NCBI RefSeq assembly: GCF_048544455.1
Contig: NC_133536.1
Span: 196,667,325-196,731,324 of the forward strand
DNA: 64,000 nt
Origin: Silene latifolia
Taxonomy: Eukaryota > Streptophyta > Magnoliopsida > Caryophyllales > Caryophyllaceae
Direction of reading: 5' to 3'
Shown: piece after piece, positions 57,342 to 64,000 of the stretch
Position numbering within the stretch: position 1 is the first letter of the stretch
Layout of the letters: the number at the start of each line of letters is the position of its first letter
Position numbers and translations under genes: made by a program
The notes under the pieces: generated by a model
Told to the model about the DNA's origin: nothing
Databases searched by the model: none
The model's input: only the letters and a program-made list of their open reading frames with translations

Positions 57342-57909
57342 TGTTCCGGGTGTAATTTCAGAGCAGATATTTGTCACCACTCGTAGCTTGTAGAATGATG
57401 TCTTAGCTTGAATCCTCCTTTCGGTCTCCTGAAACGATGAACAAACTGAAGGCTCGGCTGGTGACCGAGCGAACTCACTCCGACGCTCAAGTCAGTAAAC
57501 TTAGAGAGAAGTTGTTGTTACTTGGCGAAGTATATGTTGTAGAGAGATAAGGAAGATATTACCAGATGAATAGTGATTCTTAGGTTAAATTGTGGATCCT
57601 TTCCTCAATGAGGGTTGAGGAGTATTTATAGACTTTCACCTTTTGTCACGTAGTGGCCAAGTGGCCAAGTGGCTAGCAGGTGGAAAGACCGTTCTACCCT
57701 CGGCCGATGGACCCATGGCAGGCCGGCCGAGGGGTCTTGGATATGAGTACGCGGATGTGTGCCCCGGCTGGCTGGTTGTCATGCCGAGACCCAGGTGACA
57801 GGCCGATGGGCTGCATCGGCTAGGCTGTCTAAGTCGTTGACTTGCTGTGGATGTCTTTGACCTTGCTCAATATGTTGACTTGGTCAGCGGTGCAGAATAT
57901 GCCCCATCA
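57342..57909 (-). repeat. 5' LTR of the Retand-like element
   Basis: 568 bp. On the minus strand a TATAAATA box lies at about 57623-57630, in the orientation that would drive gag-pol. Confidence 0.95.
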
Positions 57910-57914
57910 GAACA

Positions 57915-58450
57915 TATTGAAACTTAACTAAATTTATAAGAGCTCAACTTTTCTGCATTGAATTTATAGAAGCTAAACTAAACTTTTAGGAGTTTAACTT
58001 GTGGAACAATGGGTCTAAATTTTCACGGGACTCATGTTAGCATATTCAAGAGCAATCATGTGGAGTATTTATGGTCTAAATCTATGCCTTATATTTTTGG
58101 AGCTTGTTATAATGGAGGGAAAGGATACATGTGGATTTTTAATATTTGATGTTTTTTTGACATATTTAGTGTTTTTTTTATTTAATTTAAAGAAATTAAA
58201 TTATTTATTCTTCTCTCCTTTATTACACTTTTTTACCAACCACTTTCTTATAGATTTTACTTGGTTTACTTTTAAGGCATTCCGGATCCTTAATTCTATT
58301 TCGGTTTTTAAAATCATTTTAATCTTTTCTCTCGATTTAAATTTTAATTTTTATAAAAGAAATCCGTAATTCGATTTTAAAATCCCTAAGTTTAGCCTGA
58401 TTTTCCATTACATTTTCGTTCTCCTTTTTGTTTTTCATTTTCCCTTTTTA
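57915..58450. other. Intergenic, no gene seen
   Basis: AT-rich. Short repeated AACTAAACTTTTAGGAG-like phrases occur near 57920-58000. The Phe/Leu-rich frame at 58034-58369 has no recognisable motif. Confidence 0.5.
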
Positions 58451-58454
58451 TTCG

Positions 58455-58563
58455 CATTTTGAGGCGTGCGTTCACCCATGGACGGTTCGAAAGGATGATT
58501 CACGTCAGCCGACCCCAAATCATTTTGGGATTAAGGCTCTGATGTTGTTGTTATTGTTGTTAC
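58455..58563 (+). mobile_element. RTE-type LINE 3' tail
   Basis: It contains GACGGTTCGAAAGGATGATT, CAGCCGACCCCAAATCATTT and GGGATTAAGGCTCTGATG, followed by a TTG-rich tail. This is the common 3' end of plant RTE LINEs (and SINEs that share it). 5'-truncated; no coding region. Confidence 0.65.
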
Positions 58564-58816
58564 TCTCGGATGGTTTACCTCGTATACGTGGTTTGCAGGC
58601 TATTACAGTATATCGAAGGTTTACCTAATGCACACCAAAAATAGCAACTACGGGTCTCCTCATCATTAAAAAAAAAAAGTTAAACTAATTCCCTAAGAAT
58701 TGTTTGGTCAATCATTAATACTACGTACCTGTTATTTGACAAAAAAAATTTAATCAGAGTAAGTCCTAAAATTCAACTTCCAATAAAAGCTTTCAAATTG
58801 ATAGTCAATAGTATTA

Positions 58817-59237
58817 TCCCCTATATACTAAATGAATAGGAAAAACTCAAAGTTTTCCCGCCTAAAATATTTCCCCTATTTCGATATAATCCCTTATTTT
58901 CTTTCCTATGTCAATATAATTCCCTATTTAATATTTGCTTCTAGGTTTTTTGATGATAAAAAATTCGTACTCGGTAAGATAAGTTGTAACTAAAAGATAT
59001 GCTATTAAAAAAACTTATAAAACAATATCATTAAATCTGTGTAAAAACTTTTTTTCATTAAAATACACATTTTATGTTATGAGTATTACTTAAATGTTTT
59101 TTTTCCTCTCAAATCAAAATACAATGATGAAAAACGTTAAAAAATAACGAATTGTCAATTTACACTCTATAAATATAGTATACTAAAAGATAAAATTTTA
59201 TAAACACCGTGCATGCATTGCACGGGGCCTATACTAG
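58817..59237 (+). mobile_element. Non-autonomous Helitron H3 (421 bp)
   Basis: It starts TCCCCTATATACTAAATG after an A. It ends with a hairpin (CCGTGCA..TGCACGG), GCCTATA and CTAG followed by T. Different family from H1/H2. AT-rich, non-coding. Confidence 0.75.
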
Positions 59238-59297
59238 TTTTACATTAATTATCTGTATTTTTTTTCTCACTTAGCTTTGTCTTACTATCTGTTATAA

Positions 59298-59479
59298 GAA
59301 AAAATTCTTGGGTACACCGGGTGTACAGATTATCGTACACCCTAATCAATGATAAATCTTTAATTATATTTCACATAGATTTTGCTGTATTATTTATGGA
59401 GAGTTTGAGTAATTCTAACGATCTTATTGACTAGGAGGTACGATGACGTGGTACACCCGGTGTACCCAAGAATCATCCA
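59298..59479. mobile_element. MITE with ATTCTTGGGTACACCGGG ends (182 bp)
   Basis: Near-perfect inverted ends (ATTCTTGGGTACACCGGGTG) and identical flanking 8-mers TGTTATAA (59290-59297, 59480-59487), consistent with a hAT-type or related element. Non-coding. Confidence 0.7.
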
Positions 59480-59487
59480 TGTTATAA

Positions 59488-60477
59488 TGATAAAGGAATA
59501 GTACCAACACTACGAAGGTACAACGATGAATGAAAAACTATTACTACTACGTTTTAGTATTCTTAAGCCGTTAAATACTGTGTGTAGTTTTAATACTAAA
59601 AATATATTTCGTATAATGTCTTAGCTTGGATAGGATTATGTACTCCACTACTCCTACCGTTGAATATACGCAAATAAGTCAATTGATAGAATTGAATCGA
59701 CAAAATGCAAAATACAATCATCGAAATTGGTAGAATCAGACGATCCAACTTTGAAGCCGGTAAGTGCTCATTTGTAACCTTACAATTTTCAAGAGTCAAA
59801 ACTCAAGATCATTCTCAAAATACAAAACAATTAACTAACAGAACTAACTAAAACATATTATTAGCACATTCTATGTATAAAATGGTCTCACATATAAGAC
59901 GGTCTTTTTGTGTAAGAAAACCATTCATTTATTACCATTAACTAATAAATGATGAATGCCCTTTATACGTAAAATCGTCTTACACAATAACTACCTTTAA
60001 TACCCCCTACACAAATTTATTTTCACCATATTTCTTTATTATATGTGAGGTATATTTTAATGAAATTGAGTGAAAATAGATTTGTGGATGGAGTATATAA
60101 TTTATGAACTTTGGTAAATCCTGCTCTTTGCAGTAATCAAATTAGATAAGAGTTGACCGTGCTTCTTCACCAATTCATAGGGCATATAAATTCATTTGTA
60201 TATTTTGCTCTACAATTTATTACCTCTTTGAGTTCTTGAATGTGTTTCCATCACTTGATCAATATGGTTTTGAGTATCTTAAAGCAAGAGGCACCCCAAC
60301 TAAGAAATAGATCATAAAGCCTTTTGCATCATTATTATTTTTTCCAAAAAGTTGAACGGAACATTGTATAACACAACCATATCTACACACTAATAAAATA
60401 CTCCATGTATGCTAAGAAGTTTATGGCCTCCATGTATACTTACCAGTATTACATGTTAATATTACATGTTAATATCA
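59488..60477. other. Intergenic, no gene seen
   Basis: AT-rich. 59885-59990 has a small inverted repeat (AAGACGGTCTTTTTGTGTAAG against GTGTAAGACGATTTTACGTA) that may be a MITE. No gene. Confidence 0.5.
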
Positions 60478-60855
60478 CTCAGATCCTCTCTACCTTCATC
60501 CTGCTGAAAGCACACATCCAGTAGTGGTAGATACCAAACTGTCTGGTATTGAAAATTATCTTGAATGGAAGAGGCAAATGGAGATTGCTATATGCACCAA
60601 GAAGAAGCTAGGTTTCCTAACTAGAGTGGTGAAAAGACCTGCCAATGATCCTCTCAAGGAAGCTGCTTGGGACACCTGCAACTGTTTGCTCATCTCCTGG
60701 ATCATGCACAACCTGGAGAAATCTATCTAAAGATCTGTGATGGACTCCAAGACTGCTAAAGAAATCTGGGATTATCTTCAAACCCAATTTTCTGTGAGCA
60801 ATGGAGCCAAGAAGTTCAGATTGAACAAAGACCTTGAGGAGCTATCCTAAGGAGA
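60478..60855 (+). mobile_element. Copia gag fragment
   Basis: Frame with HPAESTHPVVV, LSGIENYLEWKRQM, LGFLTRVVKRP and ISWIMHNLEKSI, then AKEIWDYLQTQF, matching the gag N-terminus of plant copia elements. No LTR or pol was found nearby. Broken and old. Confidence 0.65.
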
Positions 60856-61402
60856 TATTTGCAAACAAGTCCTTTTGCTTAACAATCGAAGATGCTCTAA
60901 GTAATACATGTGGTCACTGGCAAAAACTATATGTTCCGCATGGTTTATGGTGGTTCGATCCCTATGTGAACCAATAAGTAGAACCAACATGTTTCATTTT
61001 TTTTTTTTTTTTTTGCTTTCTATATCACCATTTCCTTTTTATTTTATTCGATAAATAAGCTCATTAAGATCCTTATGAAGAGCAAGTCAGCAAACCCACC
61101 GTTGTAAATGGGGATAACAATTCATCTATTTTTTTGGGAAGATATATATTAATTTAGCGTATTTTTTCATAGTTATGAGTTATTTATAATGTTGCATATT
61201 TGCAAATTATAAAAATAAATTGTAAGTATATCTAAAATATCAAAAAATACTTCGCACTTGATGTAAATTTTATAATACAAAAATACAACTGATTTATTTC
61301 CATTAAAAAAAAGGCACCTCAAGGGGCGCAGGAGGCCCGTGGTTCCTATCTCGTCAGGTGTCCCGCTAAAAAATAGGGCCTCAGCCCCAACTGAACAAGA
61401 AG
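60856..61402. other. Intergenic, no gene seen
   Basis: Poly(T) at 60998-61014, otherwise AT-rich. A GC-richer phrase near 61310-61400 (GGGGCGCAGGAGGCCCG) is not recognised. Confidence 0.5.
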
Positions 61403-61690
61403 CACTACTACAGATACAGGCTATAACAACGGTTAAAAACCGTTGTTATATAAAAAAGCGGACGTTGTTAAAGCGTCTGTTGTAAAAGGTTTTAAAAACG
61501 GTTGATTTTCTTAAGGAACCCGTTGTTAAAACTATTAACAACGGTTTTAAGTATAAAAACCCGTTGTGGAAAATGTGACTCAATTTTGGGAGGAAAGTTA
61601 TAACAACGGGTTGTAATATACAAAACCGTTGTTATAACTAAAGACAACGGGTTTTTTTTTTATAAATAACCGTTGTTGTTTGTTCTTAAA
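61403..61690. mobile_element. CACTA (En/Spm) left end with subterminal repeats
   Basis: It starts CACTACTACAGATACAGG, the CACTA-type terminal sequence. Many copies of AACAACGG(T/G)T and its inverse AACCGTTGTT follow in both orientations to about 61675, e.g. a palindrome at 61424-61446. Such subterminal arrays bind the transposase in this family. No matching opposite end is visible, so the other end lies beyond the window or is lost. Confidence 0.7.
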
Positions 61691-62048
61691 AAATAAAAAA
61701 AATTAAATTAAATATTACTAGATGCATGCATAATTACGGCCCGTTATAATTCCGATGCATGCATTATTACTGCCATCCCTGTGCATATGAACGGACAATA
61801 TGGAATGAGAAGGGTTAGTAATAAGATTTGAAGCAGCATAGATAGATATGATGATGATTATGGCACAACTTTCTAACATATATATTAATTAAAAAACAAC
61901 TCAAACCACACATTGCTTAGTATAAATACATGCATTATCTCAACTAACATTCCATTATCTCACTATACATCTCCAAACCCTAACTGCTAAAACAAACTCC
62001 AAATAAACCCTACTTAATCTTTCAAAACAAACTCCAAACTCCAACAAA

Positions 62049-62336
62049 ATGAATGATATCATCCTTAAGACTCTTACTATGATCGAGAACAACAACAGTT
62101 TCATCCGCCGGTTGCTCCACATTGAGGAAAGTTTCAGGAGCTACCTTGCGGATGCTCGATCCATACTGAAGGACGCCAAAGAAGATGGCTTGACAAAAGC
62201 GAGCGATTGCGGCTATATGACGATATAGCAATGGCAACGAACTAACCTCCAAATAGCCAAGGAGGAGAGGACGGATATCATAGAGGAGAATAAGACCCTC
62301 TATGAAAATATAAGAATTGCATTTTTATTAATGTAA
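62049..62336 (+). pseudogene. Short ORF with in-frame UAG, unrecognised
   Basis: The frame starts at ATG 62049 in AACAAAATGAATG and encodes MNDIILKTLTMIENNNSF, LHIEESFRSYLADARSIL, KDAKEDGLTKA for 59 residues to a TAG at 62226-62228. The same frame then continues open for 35 more codons (QWQRTNLQIAKEERTDII ...) to TAA at 62334. The composition (Glu/Lys/Asn, heptad-like) suggests helical or coiled-coil protein on both sides of the TAG. It is preceded by a CCAAACCCTAA-type leader and TATA-like TATAAATACATG (about 61921). It lies downstream of the CACTA end and may be cargo of that element. A recent nonsense change or read-through are both possible. Function unknown. Confidence 0.4.
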
Positions 62337-62357
62337 TTTTTTTTTAATTTATGTATT

Positions 62358-62360
<3 letters not shown>

Positions 62361-62435
<75 letters not shown>
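62361..62435. repeat. (TA)n tract 8
   Basis: About 37 TA units. Its flanks lack the GATC..GTGAG-like motif seen at the 7-24 kb tracts. Confidence 0.95.
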
Positions 62436-62438
<3 letters not shown>

Positions 62439-62498
62439 TTATGTTTATCATGCATTCCTCTCTATCATCTTGCTTCTTCTTTGTTTTAGTTTATTTAA

Positions 62499-62535
62499 CT
62501 AGTTCTGTAACCCGTGAATTCACGGGTCTGTTTTA
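62499..62535 (-). mobile_element. Helitron 3' terminus
   Basis: On the minus strand: palindromic hairpin ACCCGTGAATTCACGGGT, TACAGAA, CTAG, then T. The 5' end to the right was not identified. Confidence 0.6.
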
Positions 62536-62584
62536 ATTTATTCCTTTTTGGTTATTAGGCTATAATAATTCCATATGAGATACC

Positions 62585-62700
62585 GAATATGTTTAGTCTA
62601 GCGGGTAAGATATAGGTATCGTTTACGGTAGGTCCCAAATTCGAATCTCCCTCCCCTCTATTGTAATGCTACTATGTAAGCACTTCCTATATCTCTCGTC
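62585..62700 (+). mobile_element. tRNA-derived SINE (probable)
   Basis: Pol III A box TAGTCTAGCGG (62594-62604) and B box AATTCGAATCT (62638-62648), 33 bp apart, then a pyrimidine-rich CTCCCTCCCCTCT. The spacing fits a tRNA-derived SINE head. Ends and target duplication not determined. Confidence 0.6.
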
Positions 62701-63570
62701 ATTTAATTTGTTTCTAATCTTGCAGTGGAAATTTAATAGAAAGTAGTCAAAGAAGTGATTTTCGCTTATTGCCTCCCTATGGGCTTTCAGATTCTCGAAC
62801 CAAAGAGATGCTCCTCGGCTTTACTTGAGAATTACATATTTACATCGCGTCTCATCATCGAGGTCCTTGAAGTCGAACATAATCTATCTTGCATTCTTAA
62901 TATTTTGTTCTATATTTTAGAGATGTTAGGGAAAAAAAGTATTAAAATGTGAAAATGACACATAAGACTTAGTTTTTACATTTTAATACAACCATTGGTT
63001 TTTGAAGTTACAAAAAGCAACTTTGAGAAAGATTTTTAACTTAATATATTAGAGTTTTAACGAATTAAAAGTTGGGGTGAAGTAGTGTGAAATGAAGGAA
63101 ATTTATACTCATCTTCTTTGTCCAAAAAAAAAATCCTCATCTTGCAGCCGTAAGTGATCTAGGAGCACAATAATATAGTATAAGGGAACTCATAGTATTA
63201 AGTCTAATCTTTAAGGGGATGAAGGATAAATAAAACACAATACAGTTTTGTGAATGGCAATATTACGGATTGATTTCTTTGCAAGCTACACGTTTAATCA
63301 CTCAAAATAAAATGTGTATTTGATAAGGGTGGCGTTTGGAAAAGAATGGTGATAAAAATTCATTGTTTGGTGGTTAGAGGAAGGAGAGTGGAGATGAAGG
63401 TAGCATGTCAAGGAGGAAATATGAGGGCTCTTAGATTTCGAGGGCTCGCAATGTGTACTACTGACGAATATGTATTTGCAATGATCAAAGGGTAAACTTA
63501 TTAGCGCAGAAACAATACATGGTACTTCGTATCTCATTCTCTCTGCATTAGAAACACATAATGCCACTTG
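62701..63570. other. Intergenic, no gene seen
   Basis: Short frames at 62755-62952 and 63298-63567 lack recognisable motifs. Nothing else was seen. Confidence 0.5.
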
Positions 63571-63574
63571 ATTA

Positions 63575-63629
<55 letters not shown>
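63575..63629. repeat. (AAT)n microsatellite
   Basis: About 18 AAT units ending in AAATAAAAAT. Confidence 0.9.
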
Positions 63630-63633
<4 letters not shown>

Positions 63634-64000
63634 TAAAAATATACAAATACAGCTATATCACTTGTATTTTGTGAGAGTCTCACTATCCGTCTACAGCTTT
63701 AAACGGATAGTGTTCGTCTAAAGTGAGAATTACACGCCATAAATATACGATATCTTAGAGTTTATCTAAAAATCTCGAATAAAGAACAACATGGTGGGGA
63801 TACAAATTAACTAAACAATACAAATACTTAGTAAATAGAAAGAAGGGATACGAAGTACCATGGAGAGGACAACACAGGAGCAATCCCGAAATTAGGAAGT
63901 CGTGAGCAATCACAACTGACAAGGTGATGGTGGTGGACAAATTAAATAGCCTAAAAGCATAACGTAAATATTCCATGGAAAATGCAAGGTCATTGTTCAT
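63630..64000. other. Right edge, no gene seen
   Basis: A minus-strand frame of 81 residues reaches the edge (63755-64000) without a recognised motif. A short inverted repeat (ACTATCCGTCTACAGC and CGGATAGT) lies at 63682-63714. Confidence 0.4.

Larger units (their letters stand above)
46337..57914 (-). mobile_element. Retand/Tat-lineage Ty3-gypsy element, complete structure
   Basis: Target duplication GAACA (46337-46341, 57910-57914) and two 568-bp LTRs (46342-46909, 57342-57909) that differ at three positions by eye, so about 0.5%. At commonly used plant LTR rates that means a few hundred thousand years. On the minus strand: PBS, gag, protease, RT, RNase H, integrase. Then come a tandem-repeat region and, on the opposite strand, an extra gene region, the layout of the Tat lineage (Retand). 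The coding parts have at least half a dozen breaks, so the copy is non-autonomous despite its youth. Confidence 0.93.

Noticed and set aside
58034-58369. 111-residue hydrophobic frame
   Set aside because: T-rich sequence giving Phe/Leu runs; no signal of a conserved membrane protein.

Overview
This window is plant nuclear DNA from an intergenic, transposon-dense stretch. The evidence is spliced genes with GT..AG introns, F-box/DUF295 genes, plant-type LINE, copia, Tat/Retand, Helitron, MULE, CACTA, hAT and Stowaway elements, and very long (TA)n and (ATT)n microsatellites. The element repertoire fits a eudicot. Caryophyllales is a reasonable guess, because a Retand-type element with tandem repeats and an antisense gene is present and that family was first described in Silene, but this is inference only.

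Layout. 1-3.5 kb: 5' half of an L1-type LINE on the minus strand, running off the left edge. 3.6-5.6 kb: ATT-rich DNA split by a MULE with a 9-bp target duplication. 5.7-23.6 kb: the most unusual region, a near-continuous row of elements lying end to end, each bounded by a long (TA)n tract. Their ends share a loose GATC..GTGAG-like motif and several carry a private array of a short repeated unit. One (9.9-14.2 kb) holds an exon resembling the C-terminus of FAR1/MULE transposases, one (14.3-18.6 kb) holds a PIF/Harbinger transposase remnant, and one (18.7-21.9 kb) is largely a palindrome. 23.8-24.5 kb: another MULE with a 9-bp duplication. 24.6-27.4 kb: a small spliced host gene encoding a 115-residue C2H2-like protein. 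28.5-29.7 kb: F-box/DUF295 gene A. 30.3-33.1 kb: Stowaway and hAT elements nested in each other and in a copia fossil. 33.6-39.0 kb: a young, nearly whole copia element with matching LTRs and target duplication. 39.4-43.4 kb: MITEs, two Helitrons facing opposite ways and a tRNA-related insertion. 44.4-45.6 kb: F-box/DUF295 gene B, a paralogue of A that lacks a 60-bp segment holding A's TATA box. 46.3-57.9 kb: an 11.6-kb Retand/Tat gypsy element on the minus strand with 568-bp LTRs, an antisense gene region with its own TATA box, 171-bp tandem repeats and a block of foreign, possibly mitochondrial, DNA. 58-64 kb: small elements (RTE LINE tail, Helitron, MITE, copia gag fragment, one CACTA end, SINE) plus a short ORF with an in-frame UAG.

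The host genes are few: the C2H2-like gene and the two F-box genes. The rest is transposon sequence of mixed age, with the two complete LTR elements being the youngest insertions. All calls are by eye from the sequence. No database search was run.
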